Below, in pieces: positions 33,212 to 43,441 of a stretch of 51,507 nt of DNA. The stretch covers positions 1 through 51,507 of the forward strand of contig QBMK01000029.1 of the NCBI GenBank assembly GCA_003249035.1, given 5' to 3'. The first letter of the stretch is position 1; each line of letters starts with the position of its first letter. Source of the DNA: Pseudanabaena sp. Its GTDB lineage: Bacteria; Cyanobacteriota; Cyanobacteriia; Pseudanabaenales; Pseudanabaenaceae. The notes below the pieces were generated by a model. The model searched no databases, was not told where the DNA came from, and saw only the letters and a program-made list of their open reading frames with translations. Position numbers and translations under genes: made by a program.

Positions 33212-33994
33212 ATGCGCCGCAGACAAATTCTTCGACTCGCCCAAGGTGGACTAATATCAGCATTTACCGCAGGAATCATCGCTGACGCAGCCAAATCGCA
33301 GACAAATTCAACCCTAAGAATTCAATGGCTGGGACATATGTCATTTCTGATCTCAGGGGATAATGTCAGTTTCTTAACAAATCCTTTTCGCCCCTCTGGC
33401 TGCACCGCCAAATTAACTGCTCCCTCTGCAAAAGCTGACTATGTTTTGATTAGCTCACGACTGCTTGACGAAGGATATTTGGAAAATCTTCCCAAAGATA
33501 TGAGGGTTTTGTCTGAGCCAGGTTCTTATAATCTAAAAGGGATTAATCTTCAAGGAATTTCGATGGATCACGATCGCGTCGGTGGTCGCAGATTTGGGCG
33601 TAATGTGGCATGGCGCTGGAAGCAGTCAGGAATTTTTATATTGCATTTAGGTGGTGCAGCCGCACCCATCAATGCCTCCCAAAGAATTTTGATGGGTCGT
33701 CCTGATGTTTTGATTTTGCCCGTCGGCGGTAATGCTCAAGGTACTGATGCAATGCAACTAAAAGCTTATTCCCCCACAGAAGCTAGGGCGATCGTGCAGG
33801 AGTTAAATCCCCGCATTGTTATTCCCACTTACTACCGTACTGACAAATCCAGTAGTACTTGCCAATTAGCATCGGTCGATGAGTTTCTTGCCCTTATGCC
33901 CAAAGATAGCGTGCGTAAGCTTGAAGGCCCAATTTTAGAGCTTAATGCCAGCAGTCTCCCTCAAACTACTGTAGTGAGAGTCCTAAAATCTTAA
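33212..33994 (+). CDS. exported metallo-beta-lactamase-fold protein with degenerate metal site
   Basis: 260 residues. N terminus MRRRQILRLAQGGLISAFTAGI looks like a twin-arginine-type signal. The body follows the UPF0173/UlaG-type layout (IQWLGHMSFLISGDNVSFLTNPF ... ILHLGGAAAP ... VLILPVGG ... ARAIVQELNPRIVIPTYY), but the SHxHxDH metal motif is replaced by ISSRLLDEG and HLGD by HLGG. Most metal ligands are therefore missing and hydrolase activity is doubtful. It could be a binding or structural derivative. Family fold is fairly sure; function is not. Confidence 0.78.
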   Translation: MRRRQILRLAQGGLISAFTAGIIADAAKSQTNSTLRIQWLGHMSFLISGDNVSFLTNPFRPSGCTAKLTAPSAKADYVLISSRLLDEGYLENLPKDMRVLSEPGSYNLKGINLQGISMDHDRVGGRRFGRNVAWRWKQSGIFILHLGGAAAPINASQRILMGRPDVLILPVGGNAQGTDAMQLKAYSPTEARAIVQELNPRIVIPTYYRTDKSSSTCQLASVDEFLALMPKDSVRKLEGPILELNASSLPQTTVVRVLKS

Positions 33995-34023
33995 AGTAAC
34001 TTTTCTTCGCGTAAATCCTTTAA

Positions 34024-34076
34024 AGTATCACCATAAAAAAAGACTTGCTGAGCAAGTCTTTTTTTATGGTGATACT
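34024..34076. terminator. 26-bp palindrome overlapping the transpeptidase stop
   Basis: Perfect arms 34024-34049 and 34051-34076 around a single G. The right arm includes the last sense codons and the stop of the minus-strand gene; the left arm is its exact inverted copy in non-coding DNA. Long A/T runs support bidirectional termination. Confidence 0.87.
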
Positions 34077-35173
34077 CTCACGATAGTTTCCTTAGTCACC
34101 TGACTAAATAACTCGCGAATATCTTCGTTATACATACGGATGCAGCCATGAGAGGCGGCTTGTCCAACAGAAGCTCGGTTAGGAGTCCCGTGGAAACCAG
34201 ACCAATCTTTCCCATCTGTCCAAAAGCCAATCCAACGATCGCCTAAAGGATTTTCAGGATCTTTGCTAGGGATTACGTCACCAGTAAATGGATTTTGCCA
34301 AGCAGGATATTTAATGGTTTGTAAAACGCGATGGTTACCAATTGGAGTGCTCCAACCTGCCTTACCCACCGCAACAGGATATGTTTTTAAAGGTACTTCA
34401 CCATGAAAGGCGGTAACTTGACGCTTGCTGATGCTAACTTCGAGACGAGTGACTTGCATCAGTTCCCGATCCCACAGTTGTCGATTAGGGTTAATCGTAT
34501 AGAGCGATACCAATGCTGGTAATTTCTTTTGGTAAGCAAGAGCTTGATAAAGAAGTACTGCAAGTTCGCTTTTAGTAATTGCATTAGTGGGCGCAAGAAT
34601 ACGTGGATCGGGATAGTTAGTAACTAAACTTTGTTGAGTCATCGTCGCGATCGCAGGGATTGCATAGTCAGGGACTTTCAAGGCATCACGATACATTGAA
34701 AGCAAGTAAGTCTGTGGGGTTTTATTGGCTTTGCTATTTAGGTTAAGTTGACTTGCGATCGCCACTAATGCTTCAGCTTTGGTGGCAGGCTCATTGAGTC
34801 TTGTGGTAATTTTTGGTGCATTCCGATTCGCAAAAGCGATCTCCAGTAAGTTAGCAAGTTCAGCGCGGGTAATGGGGCGATCGGGCTGAAATTGGCTATT
34901 TCCATCAGGGTTAACTAAAGCTGCCTTCAAATCTGGCTGAGACAATAAACCTTCTACAAATAAGCGCGACCAATGGTTTTGTAAATCTATGAATAAAAAA
35001 CGATTAGGATTTGATTTATTGGCAGAATTTACTTTTGCTTCTAGAGCATGTGCCTCAAAGATATGGTTTTGAAAATTCCCACTTAGTGAAATAAATGCAA
35101 AAATATTTGTCGCGATCGCAACATTCACAAAAGAAGATAAAAGATTTTGCGATCGCATTCTCATAAATTTCAA
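34064..35173 (-). CDS. SLH-domain L,D-transpeptidase
   Basis: Exported peptidoglycan-remodelling enzyme, 369 residues. Seen: signal peptide or anchor (about 10-45), SLH-type repeats at about 60-215 (FIDLQNHWSRLFVEGLL, PDRPITRAELANLL, TNAITKSELAVLLYQAL) that bind cell-wall polymers, and a YkuD domain at about 240-369 with VSISKRQVTAFHGE, the HGTPNRASVGQAASHGCIRM active site carrying the catalytic His and Cys, and a C-terminal TIVRV. It would make 3-3 cross-links or attach proteins to the wall. Single gene with a 100-base promoter region upstream. Confidence 0.93.
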   Translation of the reverse strand: MKFMRMRSQNLLSSFVNVAIATNIFAFISLSGNFQNHIFEAHALEAKVNSANKSNPNRFLFIDLQNHWSRLFVEGLLSQPDLKAALVNPDGNSQFQPDRPITRAELANLLEIAFANRNAPKITTRLNEPATKAEALVAIASQLNLNSKANKTPQTYLLSMYRDALKVPDYAIPAIATMTQQSLVTNYPDPRILAPTNAITKSELAVLLYQALAYQKKLPALVSLYTINPNRQLWDRELMQVTRLEVSISKRQVTAFHGEVPLKTYPVAVGKAGWSTPIGNHRVLQTIKYPAWQNPFTGDVIPSKDPENPLGDRWIGFWTDGKDWSGFHGTPNRASVGQAASHGCIRMYNEDIRELFSQVTKETIVRVSP

Positions 35174-35278
35174 TTGCTGTTGCCTTTGATGTTGATTAAA
35201 TTATCCAAATTAGCTATGAAGTTTAACACATCTGTAAAGACGCATTGATAAGTCATAAGCCTCATAAAACATGAATAT

Positions 35279-35324
35279 GCAAAATAAAAATCCCCCACGT
35301 TGCCGCGAGGGATTTTTATTTTGC
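35279..35324 (-). terminator. terminator of the psaAB operon
   Basis: 16-bp perfect arms (35279-35294 and 35309-35324) with a 14-nt loop, located 12 bases past the psaB stop, with an A/T-rich lower stem that supplies the U-run. Confidence 0.85.
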
Positions 35325-35336
35325 TAGCAAGCTAGA

Positions 35337-37553
35337 TTAGCCGAAAGCCGTTGCTGTTGAGGCGATCAGGAAGGCGGCATACGTGAGTATGTATCCAATC
35401 GTGAAGTGAGCCAAGCCAACCACACGAGCTTGAACGATAGAGAGAGCCACAGGCTTGTCTTTCCACTGAACCAAACTTGCAAGAGGTGTGCGTTGGTGCG
35501 CCCATACAAGGGTTTCGATCAATTCTTGCCAATAACCACGCCATGAGATCAAGAACATGAATCCAGTTGCCCAGACGAGGTGTCCGAATAGGAACATCCA
35601 AGCCCAAACAGAGATATTGTTCATGCCATAGGGGTTATAGCCATTGATCAACTGAGCGGAGTTGAGCCATAGGTAGTCACGGAGCCATCCCATGATGGTG
35701 ACAGAGGATTCATTGAACTGAGCAACGTTACCTTGCCATAAACCGAGGTGTTTCCAATGCCAATAGAAGGTGACCCAACCAAGGGTGTTCAACATCCAGA
35801 ACATCGCGAGGTAGAAGGAATCCCATGCTGAGATATCGCAAGTACCGCCACGACCAGGACCATCGCAAGGGAAGCTATAGCCGAAGTCTTTTTTGTCTGG
35901 CATGAGCTTAGATCCACGAGCATCCAACGCACCCTTAACCAAGATCAAGGTAGTTGTATGTAGACCTAATGCGATCGCATGGTGAACCAAGAAATCTCCA
36001 GGACCAATTTGCAGGAACAAGGAGTTGTCACCAGCGTTAATGCCAGCCAACCAGCCAGGTAACCAAGCAGCACCAGCATTAGAAGGAATACTGCCAGCAT
36101 TGGAGAGCAGCACATCAAACCCGTAGAGAGCCTTACCGTGAGCAGCTTGAATCCATTGTGCAAATACAGGCTCGATCAAGATTTGCTTTTCAGGAGTACC
36201 AAACGCTTGCATTACGTCGTTATGAACGTAGATGCCGAGGGTGTGGAAGCCCAAGAAAAGAGATACCCAGCTAAGGTGCGAGATGATTGCTTCTTTATGC
36301 TCAAGCATACGAGCAAGCACGTTGTCCTTGTTAGCTTCAGGATCGTAGTCACGAACGAAGAAGATCGCACCGTGAGCAAATGCACCGACCATCAAGAATC
36401 CAGCAATATATTGGTGATGAGTATATAGAGCAGCTTGAGTGGTGAAGTCCTTAGCGATGAACGCATAGGAAGGCATCGAGTACATGTGCTGAGCAACCAA
36501 CGATGTGACTACCCCCAAAGAAGCAAGAGCCAAGCCGAGTTGGAAGTGCAAAGAGTTGTTGATAGTGTCATACAAGCCCTTGTGTCCAGCACCTAACGCG
36601 CCGCCAAATGGAGTGCCTTTAGGAGGATTATGTGCATTCAAGATGTCCTTGATGCTATGACCGATACCAAAGTTGGTGCGGTACATGTGTCCAGCGATGA
36701 TAAACAATACTGCGATCGCCAAGTGGTGATGCGCGATATCAGTCATCCAAAGAGACTCGGTTTGAGGATGGAAACCACCAAGGAAGGTCAAGATTGCAGT
36801 ACCAGCGCCTTGAGATGTTCCAAACACATGACCTGCAGTATCAGGATTCTGAGCATATACACCCCAGTTACCAGTAAAGAAAGGCGCAAGCCCTGCTGGA
36901 TGGGGAGGAACACTCAAGAAGTTGTCCCAACCGACATGGATACCGCGAGATTCAGGAATCGCAACGTGAACCATGTGACCAGTCCAAGCTAAAGAGCTAG
37001 CTCCGAACAACCCAGCCAAGTGGTGGTTTAGGCGAGACTCAGCATTTTTGAACCAAGAAAGGCTAGGACGGAAGCTAGGCTGAAGATGTAACCAACCTGC
37101 AAATAGCAAGATAGCTGCAAATACTAGCATCCAGATCGCGCCAGTAAACAGTTCAGCATTGGTACGCATACCAATGGTGTACCACCAGTGGTAAACACCA
37201 GAATAAGCGACGTTAACAGGACCAGCAGCGTCAGTTTGAGTGAACGCTTCAACTGCTGCCTTACCGAAATGAGGATCCCAAATCGCATGGGCGATGGGAC
37301 GTGTGGTGAGAGGATTTTTAATCCATTGCTCGAAGTTACCCTGCCACGCTACGTGAAACAGGTTGCCAGATGTCCACAGGAAGATGATTGCCAAATGCCC
37401 GAAGTGTGAAGCAAAAATCTTTTGGTAAAGACTTTCTTCAGTAACACCATCGTGACTTTCAAAATCGTTCGCTGTGGCGATCGCATACCAGATCCGACGG
37501 GTTGTTGGATCCTGTGCGAGAGCCTGGCTAAACTTAGGAAATTTCGTTGCCAT
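35337..37553 (-). CDS. psaB: photosystem I P700 chlorophyll a apoprotein A2
   Basis: Core subunit of the photosystem I heterodimer in the thylakoid membrane; binds half of P700, antenna chlorophylls and the FX cluster. Seen: [26 protein letters not shown] at the start, many His in the antenna helices ([20 protein letters not shown]), [18 protein letters not shown] with two Cys ligands of FX, and the C-terminal electron-transfer domain ending ASTATAFG. The start at 37553 gives 738 residues, normal for PsaB; an upstream in-frame ATG at 37592 would overlap psaA and is not conserved. It is 25 bases downstream of psaA. Confidence 0.98.
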   Translation of the reverse strand: MATKFPKFSQALAQDPTTRRIWYAIATANDFESHDGVTEESLYQKIFASHFGHLAIIFLWTSGNLFHVAWQGNFEQWIKNPLTTRPIAHAIWDPHFGKAAVEAFTQTDAAGPVNVAYSGVYHWWYTIGMRTNAELFTGAIWMLVFAAILLFAGWLHLQPSFRPSLSWFKNAESRLNHHLAGLFGASSLAWTGHMVHVAIPESRGIHVGWDNFLSVPPHPAGLAPFFTGNWGVYAQNPDTAGHVFGTSQGAGTAILTFLGGFHPQTESLWMTDIAHHHLAIAVLFIIAGHMYRTNFGIGHSIKDILNAHNPPKGTPFGGALGAGHKGLYDTINNSLHFQLGLALASLGVVTSLVAQHMYSMPSYAFIAKDFTTQAALYTHHQYIAGFLMVGAFAHGAIFFVRDYDPEANKDNVLARMLEHKEAIISHLSWVSLFLGFHTLGIYVHNDVMQAFGTPEKQILIEPVFAQWIQAAHGKALYGFDVLLSNAGSIPSNAGAAWLPGWLAGINAGDNSLFLQIGPGDFLVHHAIALGLHTTTLILVKGALDARGSKLMPDKKDFGYSFPCDGPGRGGTCDISAWDSFYLAMFWMLNTLGWVTFYWHWKHLGLWQGNVAQFNESSVTIMGWLRDYLWLNSAQLINGYNPYGMNNISVWAWMFLFGHLVWATGFMFLISWRGYWQELIETLVWAHQRTPLASLVQWKDKPVALSIVQARVVGLAHFTIGYILTYAAFLIASTATAFG

Positions 37554-37578
37554 AATTACTTCAATTTCTCCGTTAATA

Positions 37579-39831
37579 TTAGCCAAGTGCACCGTAACGG
37601 GCTAGGAAGAATGCCCAAGTTGTGGCAATTCCACCTAATAGGTAGTGAGCTAGACCTACAGCACGACCTTGAGTGATGCTCAAAGCGCGAGGAGAGATAG
37701 CTGGAGCAACGTTGAGCTTGTTATGTGCCCAAACGATTGACTCAATGAGTTCTTGCCAGTAACCACGACCACTGAACAGGAACATAAGGCTGAAAGCCCA
37801 GATGAAGTGAGCACCCAAGAAGATCAAACCATAAGCCGACAAAGCCGAACCGTAGGATTGAATAACGTTGGAAGCTTGTGCCCACAAGAAGTCACGCAAC
37901 CAACCATTGATGGTCAATGCACTTTGTGCAAAGTTGCCACCAGCCATATTGGTAATAGTGCCGCTTGCGTCAACGGTACCGAAAATATCAGACGACATTT
38001 TCCAAGAGAAGTGGAAGATCACAACGGAGATACAGTTGTACATCCAGAAAAGACCCAAGAATACGTGATCCCATGCCGAAACTTGACATGTGCCACCACG
38101 ACCAGGACCATCGCAAGGGAAGCGGAAACCAAGTTCAGCTTTGTCTGGAACCAAGCGAGAACTGCGGGCATAAAGCACGCCTTTCAGCAAGATAAGGACG
38201 GTAACGTGAATGGTAAACGCATGGATATGATGAACCAAGAAGTCAGCCGTACCAAGAGTCATGTGCGCCATTGCAACCTTGCCGCCGACAACCAGAGTGT
38301 CACCGCCGAAGATGGGGCTAACGCCAGAAGTTGCGTAAGGAGCAGTTGAACCAGCAGCAGCAGTATGGATCCCTTGAATCCAGTTAGCAAATACAGGCTT
38401 CAACTGAATTGCGGTGTCAGAGAACATATCTTGAGGACGACCTAATGCACTCATTGTGTCGTTGTGAATGTATAGACCAAAGCTGTGGAAGCCAAGGAAG
38501 ATACATACCCAGTTAAGGTGAGAAATTAGGGCATCACGCTGACGCAACATGCGATCGAGCAAGTTGTTTACATTCTTAGCAGGATCGTAGTCACGAACCA
38601 TGAAAATGCCAGCGTGAGCAGCAGCACCACAGATACAGAAGCCGCCGATCCACATGTGATGTGTAAATAGCGAAATTTGAGTAGCGTAGCTAGTAGCAAT
38701 GTAAGGATAAGCAGGCATCGCGTACATATGCTGAGCGACGATGATGCTTAATGAACCCAACAAAGCTAGATTAACGGCTAGCTGAGCGTGCCAAGAAGAT
38801 GTCAAAATTTCATACAGACCCTTGTGACCTTCACCAGTTAGAGGTCCCTTGTGAGCTTCAAGAATTTGCTTCATGCTGTGACCGATACCAAAGTTGGTGC
38901 GGTACATATGTCCAGCAATGATGAAAAGTGTTGCGATCGCAAGGTGATGGTGAGCTTGGTCAGTTAACCAAAGAGATCCAGTTTGAGGATTCAATCCGCC
39001 TTTGAAGGTCAAGAAATCTGAATAAGCACCCCAGTTCAAAGTGAAGAAAGGTGTTAAACCCTGAGCGAAGCTAGGGAAGATTTTTGCCATCAGTTCGGGA
39101 TGGAAAATAAACTCATGAGGTAGAGGAATTTGATCCGCAGGTACGCCCTTATCAAGGTAGTAGTTGATAGGAATCGATACATGGATCTGATGTCCAGCCC
39201 AAGAGAGTGAACCCAAACCGAGCAAACCAGCCAAGTGGTGGTTCAACATCGATTCAGCGTTCTTAAACCATTCGAGTTTAGGAGCAGCCTTGTGGTAGTG
39301 AAACCAACCAGCGAAGAACATCAAACCTGCCATCACCAAACCGCCAATTGCGGTGCAGAGGAGTTGATACTCAGTGGTGATACCAGATGCTCTCCAAAGG
39401 TGGAACAAACCAGAAGTGATTTGAATACCTTGGAAACCGCCGCCAACATCGCCGTTCAAGATGTCTTGACCGACAACATTCCAGACCACTTGGGCGCTGG
39501 GCTTGATGTTGACTGGATCGGCAAGCCAACCAGTGTAGTTAGAGAATTTTGCTCCGTGGTAATACATACCACTGAGCCAGATAAAGATAATACCTAGGTG
39601 CCCAAAGTGAGCAGAGAAGATCTTACGAGCAGTATCTTCTTCGGTTGTGAAACTGTCAAAGTCATGCACATTGGCATGAAGATCCCAAATCCATGTGGTG
39701 GTTTTTGGTCCCTTCTTAAGGGTGCGATCAAAGTGACCAGGTTGTCCCCACTTCTCGAAAGAAGTAGGTACTACGTCACGATCAACCACAACTCTTACCT
39801 CTGTGTCTGGCTTTTGAGGAGTCATTGTCAT
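37579..39831 (-). CDS. psaA: photosystem I P700 chlorophyll a apoprotein A1
   Basis: The other core subunit of photosystem I. Seen: N-terminal [35 protein letters not shown], 11 membrane helices, [29 protein letters not shown] with FX ligands, and [19 protein letters not shown] near the end. Length 750 is normal. GAGAGG lies upstream of the ATG at a good distance. First gene of psaA-psaB; transcription of this operon in other cyanobacteria is reduced in high light through AT-rich upstream elements, which could be present in the 400-base region before it. Confidence 0.98.
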   Translation of the reverse strand: MTMTPQKPDTEVRVVVDRDVVPTSFEKWGQPGHFDRTLKKGPKTTTWIWDLHANVHDFDSFTTEEDTARKIFSAHFGHLGIIFIWLSGMYYHGAKFSNYTGWLADPVNIKPSAQVVWNVVGQDILNGDVGGGFQGIQITSGLFHLWRASGITTEYQLLCTAIGGLVMAGLMFFAGWFHYHKAAPKLEWFKNAESMLNHHLAGLLGLGSLSWAGHQIHVSIPINYYLDKGVPADQIPLPHEFIFHPELMAKIFPSFAQGLTPFFTLNWGAYSDFLTFKGGLNPQTGSLWLTDQAHHHLAIATLFIIAGHMYRTNFGIGHSMKQILEAHKGPLTGEGHKGLYEILTSSWHAQLAVNLALLGSLSIIVAQHMYAMPAYPYIATSYATQISLFTHHMWIGGFCICGAAAHAGIFMVRDYDPAKNVNNLLDRMLRQRDALISHLNWVCIFLGFHSFGLYIHNDTMSALGRPQDMFSDTAIQLKPVFANWIQGIHTAAAGSTAPYATSGVSPIFGGDTLVVGGKVAMAHMTLGTADFLVHHIHAFTIHVTVLILLKGVLYARSSRLVPDKAELGFRFPCDGPGRGGTCQVSAWDHVFLGLFWMYNCISVVIFHFSWKMSSDIFGTVDASGTITNMAGGNFAQSALTINGWLRDFLWAQASNVIQSYGSALSAYGLIFLGAHFIWAFSLMFLFSGRGYWQELIESIVWAHNKLNVAPAISPRALSITQGRAVGLAHYLLGGIATTWAFFLARYGALG

Positions 39832-40256
39832 GTAAATTTTCCTCTCTCAGACTGTTAAGACAAAGTAGATTAAACGATTAGGCTAGTTCTCTCATAGTGC
39901 GGAATCTATGAATGAGATAAGGACTGCTTTAACAAGAGAAGCTGAGCCACGATGTTGTAATTATAGATTTAGGTTTGTGTCGTCCTTAAGTCTTTGTAAC
40001 AATTGTTTAGAATGTCACAAATTAGCGCAATCCATGACTCTGCAATAAATTTAGGCAAACAGTCAGGATCAATCATCCTAATGAGTTCTACACTTTTCTT
40101 AACAAAACTTTATTTGTCATGCAAATTGAATATTTAAAAGCTCATCGCCCCATGAAATCTTGTAATAACTATAAAGCTTGTCTATTTCGCAAAATTGTTG
40201 AGGCTAAGATAGGCGTGAAAAGGTAGCCAGTAATAGCTGGTGCTATGGAGGATGTT
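39832..40256. other. 425-base divergent control region between psaA and the transaldolase gene
   Basis: No gene is seen. The segment must drive both psaAB (leftward) and the transaldolase gene (rightward). It is AT-rich, with a candidate psaA -10 box listed separately. Toward the transaldolase gene, about 40090-40200 is very AT-rich. Confidence 0.55.
39960..39965 (-). promoter_or_regulatory. candidate psaA -10 box (TATAAT)
   Basis: Perfect TATAAT on the minus strand about 130 bases upstream of the psaA ATG, implying a 5' leader of roughly 120 nt. No good TTGACA is found at 16-19 bases; the best match is TTAAGG, so it may depend on an activator. Confidence 0.4.
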
Positions 40257-41273
40257 ATGCCTAGTGATTTGCCTAAAAGTTTTCTCGATCAGTTGCGTGA
40301 AATGACAGTTGTGGTTGCTGATACAGGTGATATCCATGCAATTGAGATGGTGAAGCCTCAAGATGCAACCACAAACCCATCTTTGATTACGGCTGCTGCT
40401 CAAATGCCTCAGTATCAGGAAATTGTCGATGAGACCCTCCTCGAAGCAAGAGCTGAACTTGGCAAGGATGCCAAGCCTTCTCAAGTGGTTTCTCTAGCTT
40501 TCGATCGCTTAGCGATCGCATTTGGCATGAGGATTTTACAAACTATTCCAGGGCGAGTTTCGACTGAAGTGGATGCAAGGTTGTCCTATGACACGGTCGC
40601 AACTCTAGAAAAAGCGCATTATTTGATTTCGCAATATGAAGCCCATGGCATTTCTCGCGATCGCATTTTGATCAAGATCGCGTCTACATGGGAGGGGATC
40701 AAAGCGGCGGAATCACTTGAGAAAGAAGGGATTCATTGCAATTTGACATTGTTATTTGGTTTACATCAAGCGATCGCCTGTGCCGAAGCAGGGGTTAAAT
40801 TAATTTCGCCCTTTGTCGGACGGATTCTCGATTGGTACAAAAAAGATACAGGTCGTGATAGTTATCCAGCCGCCGAAGATCCAGGTGTATTATCAGTTGC
40901 AAAAATTTATAACTACTATAAAAAGTTTGGGCATAAAACTGAAATTATGGGCGCGAGTTTTCGCAATATGGGCGAGATCGTCGAACTTGCCGGCTGTGAT
41001 TTGTTGACCATTTCCCCTGCTTTGCTGGATGAGCTGCATCATACTCAAGGCGAACTAGTACGCAAACTTGATCCCGCGATCGCATCTCAGTCAGATATAG
41101 CTCAGATTCCGATGGATAAGGCTGCTTTTGATGCAATGCACGCAAGCGATCGCATGGCTTCCGAGAAACTTGACGAAGGTATCAAAGGCTTCTCCAAAGC
41201 ACTCGTCACCTTAGAGGAGTTGCTCACTGAAAGGCTAGCCAACCTCGAAGAGCCAGCCCTCGCCACAGTTTAG
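40257..41273 (+). CDS. tal: transaldolase
   Basis: Pentose-phosphate pathway enzyme that moves a dihydroxyacetone unit between sugar phosphates via a Schiff base; cytoplasmic. Seen: [39 protein letters not shown], the Schiff-base Lys in [49 protein letters not shown] and [11 protein letters not shown]. About 338 residues, the TalB-like length. The start at 40257 is preferred because GGAGG at 40247-40251 lies 5 bases before it; that same GGAGG overlaps the earlier ATG at 40245, which it therefore cannot serve. Its stop is followed at once by a palindrome. Confidence 0.95.
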   Translation: MPSDLPKSFLDQLREMTVVVADTGDIHAIEMVKPQDATTNPSLITAAAQMPQYQEIVDETLLEARAELGKDAKPSQVVSLAFDRLAIAFGMRILQTIPGRVSTEVDARLSYDTVATLEKAHYLISQYEAHGISRDRILIKIASTWEGIKAAESLEKEGIHCNLTLLFGLHQAIACAEAGVKLISPFVGRILDWYKKDTGRDSYPAAEDPGVLSVAKIYNYYKKFGHKTEIMGASFRNMGEIVELAGCDLLTISPALLDELHHTQGELVRKLDPAIASQSDIAQIPMDKAAFDAMHASDRMASEKLDEGIKGFSKALVTLEELLTERLANLEEPALATV

Positions 41274-41324
41274 TTCTTTGGATTTTCAAAAATGGCAATG
41301 CCATTTTTGAAAATCCAAAGAACT
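41272..41324. terminator. palindrome starting at the transaldolase stop
   Basis: 25-bp perfect arms (41272-41296, 41300-41324), loop AAT, with the AAAATGGC/GCCATTTT core of the 103-nt repeat. It is followed by CTTACTGGGTTTG, which matches the middle of that repeat, so this may be a rearranged or partial copy. Confidence 0.75.
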
Positions 41325-41358
41325 TACTGGGTTTGATTTTTAATTGCCAAAAGGTAGT

Positions 41359-41385
41359 AGTAGGGTGGGCAGTGCCCACCCTACT
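41359..41385. repeat. GTAGGGTGGGC inverted repeat
   Basis: 12-bp arms AGTAGGGTGGGC / GCCCACCCTACT with a 3-nt centre. The same motif is a frequent small palindrome in cyanobacterial genomes. It lies just upstream of the ycf46 start and can be translated in the open frame, but is unlikely to be coding. Confidence 0.6.
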
Positions 41386-41404
41386 TATTGCTATACTTGC
41401 CAAT

Positions 41405-43027
41405 ATGTCGCCACAATTGCCAATAGATCAATTATTTTCAAGCAAAAGTAGAGTTTATCAAGCTCTAATAGAGCAGTTTGATTTATTGCTTCGCGCTAAA
41501 TATCCGCTTATATATATAGTTACTGCCGAAGAAGAGCCAGTTGAAGATGTTTTGACAGAGGTAGCTCTACAATCTAGCCCTAGCCGCAGGATCTTGTTTT
41601 GGGATATAGCGAGAGGCTGGAGCGACAATAACGCGGATAAAGGATCGGTGATGGCGGCTTTGTCGCGAATAGCTCAACGGGATAAGGCAACTAAGGATGG
41701 CGATAACGTTTTGTATGTATTACGGGATTTGCATCCGATCCTGAAATATCCCCATCACGATCGCCATATTCCGATTATTCGTGAGCTAAAAAATCTTGCC
41801 CGTGATCTCAAACTTGATCGCCGGACGATCGCTCTAACTAGTCATTTACTAGAGATTCCACCTGAATTAACCGAAGAAATTACAGCGATCAATTTTCCTC
41901 TGCCTGCGATCGCAGAAATCGAATATTTAATCAAACAAAAGATTTCGTCCCATAAACTCAACTTGTCTAACTTGGCTTGGGAGCAACTGGTCAAGGCTTG
42001 CCAGGGTCTAAGCCGAACAAGGATTCAAAGGGTGTTAGCTAAAGCGATCGCTGAAAAAGAGCAAGTAAATGATGCTGATATTGACGCGGTATTAGCTGAA
42101 AAGCAGCAAGCAATTAGGCAGACAGGAATTTTAGAATTTTTCACGGGTAATGAATCGCTGAAAAATGTGGGCGGGTTAGACAATCTCAAGCAATGGGTGC
42201 GGATTCGTCGGGATGCTTTTACGGAGGAGGCAAAGCGCTACGGAATACCCACGCCAAAGGGCGTTTTATTAGTTGGTATTCAAGGCACTGGTAAATCTCT
42301 ATCAGCTAAGACGATCGCAAATGAATGGCGTTTACCTTTATTGCGTCTCGATATTGGGCGGCTCTTTGGGAGTTTTGTGGGAGAGAGCGAGAGTCGAATG
42401 CGGCAGATGATTCAACTCGCTGAGGCAACTGCGCCCTGCGTATTGTGGATCGATGAGATCGATAAAGCTTTTGGTAATGCCAATATTTCTGTAGATGGTG
42501 ACTCTGGGGCAAGTCGGCGCGTATTTGGGACATTAATCACATGGATGCAGGAAAAAACAGCTCCTGTTTTTATTGTTGCCACAGCTAATAATGTGCGGAT
42601 TTTGCCAGCCGAACTTTTACGAAAAGGTCGATTTGACGAGATTTTCTTTTTGAATTTGCCAACCGAGTCTGAACGCCAAGAAATTTTTAAGGTGCATTTA
42701 CAAAAATTGCGCCCCAGTCGATTGCGTGAATTTGATCTATTCTTATTAGCCAGACACACCAAAAATTTTAGCGGTGCGGAAATAGAGCAAGTAATCATTG
42801 ATGGCATCCATCGCGCCTTTGGTCGAGGTAGCAGTGGCAACCGAGAAGATTTCACCACGGAAGATATTATTAGTGCGATCGAGGAGACAGTGCCACTAGC
42901 TGCGATCGCATCACAACAGATCGAATCTCTCAAACAATGGGCTGCTGAGTCGGGCGCACGCACCGCATCTAACGATGAGCAATTGCTACAAGAACTTCGC
43001 AAGTTTGCAATTAACTTAGAGGAATAG
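41405..43027 (+). CDS. ycf46: Ycf46-like AAA+ ATPase
   Basis: About 540 residues. Seen: an N-terminal domain with YPLIYIVTAEEEPVEDVL and a degenerate ATPase-like region to about 240, then an AAA+ domain at about 255-450 with GVLLVGIQGTGKSLSAKTIA (Walker A), VLWIDEIDKAFG (Walker B), FIVATANN and the arginine pair in LLRKGRFDEIFFLNLP, and a C-terminal lid. This matches the Ycf46 family of cyanobacteria and algal plastids, implicated by others in CO2 or photosynthesis regulation, though the exact role is unsettled. The start at 41405 (MSPQLPIDQLF) is preferred; the frame upstream to 41333 runs through a repeat hairpin. It is followed after 2 bases by ycf35. Confidence 0.9.
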   Translation: MSPQLPIDQLFSSKSRVYQALIEQFDLLLRAKYPLIYIVTAEEEPVEDVLTEVALQSSPSRRILFWDIARGWSDNNADKGSVMAALSRIAQRDKATKDGDNVLYVLRDLHPILKYPHHDRHIPIIRELKNLARDLKLDRRTIALTSHLLEIPPELTEEITAINFPLPAIAEIEYLIKQKISSHKLNLSNLAWEQLVKACQGLSRTRIQRVLAKAIAEKEQVNDADIDAVLAEKQQAIRQTGILEFFTGNESLKNVGGLDNLKQWVRIRRDAFTEEAKRYGIPTPKGVLLVGIQGTGKSLSAKTIANEWRLPLLRLDIGRLFGSFVGESESRMRQMIQLAEATAPCVLWIDEIDKAFGNANISVDGDSGASRRVFGTLITWMQEKTAPVFIVATANNVRILPAELLRKGRFDEIFFLNLPTESERQEIFKVHLQKLRPSRLREFDLFLLARHTKNFSGAEIEQVIIDGIHRAFGRGSSGNREDFTTEDIISAIEETVPLAAIASQQIESLKQWAAESGARTASNDEQLLQELRKFAINLEE

Positions 43028-43029
43028 AT

Positions 43030-43404
43030 ATGTCTCACTTCACCACGATCGCCATCGAAATCAAAAATGGTGACTTGCTAGAGCAAACGCTGCAATCGCT
43101 AGGTTATCCTGTCAAGCAAAACACTTTAGTGCGGGGATACCTTGGCGACACAACTACAGCCAATTATGTAATCCCCATGCCTAATGCCTATGACATTGGC
43201 TTTCGGAAAGTAGGCGATCGCTATGAACTCATTGCTGACATGTGGGGCATGGTAATGAATGTCGAAGAGTTTCTTGGAGAACTTAATCAGCAATATGCGG
43301 CTAGAAGCGTTCTAGAAAGTGCCACGCAACAGGGCTTTGAGATCGAACAACAAGAAGTATTAGAAGACGGGACTGTGAGAATTGTGATTGGGCGATGGGC
43401 ATAA
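43030..43404 (+). CDS. ycf35: Ycf35 / DUF1257 family protein
   Basis: A 124-residue soluble protein recognised from MSHFTTIAIEIKNGDLLEQTLQSLGY, YDIGFRKVGDRYELIADMWGM and YAARSVLESATQQGFEI. The family is present in cyanobacteria and some plastid genomes; function unknown. The start lies 2 bases after the ycf46 stop, so the two are almost certainly translated from one mRNA, suggesting a shared function. Confidence 0.92.
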   Translation: MSHFTTIAIEIKNGDLLEQTLQSLGYPVKQNTLVRGYLGDTTTANYVIPMPNAYDIGFRKVGDRYELIADMWGMVMNVEEFLGELNQQYAARSVLESATQQGFEIEQQEVLEDGTVRIVIGRWA

Positions 43405-43411
43405 TCACAAA

Positions 43412-43432
43412 AAAGCGTATGAAGTACGCTTT
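43412..43432 (+). terminator. terminator hairpin of ycf46-ycf35
   Basis: 8-bp arms AAAGCGTA / TACGCTTT with a 5-nt loop, 8 bases after the ycf35 stop. It is a weak hairpin without a strong U-run; the stronger palindrome at 43442-43480 probably completes termination. Confidence 0.5.
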
Positions 43433-43441
43433 ACTAAATAA

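Noticed and set aside
35337-39831. Many long open frames on the plus strand opposite psaA and psaB
   Set aside because: They are antisense to highly conserved photosystem genes, have no homology-like motifs, and arise from codon bias.
41333-41404. Upstream extension of the Ycf46 frame
   Set aside because: It translates the GTAGGGTGGGC hairpin repeat and is not conserved in the family; a normal start lies at 41405.
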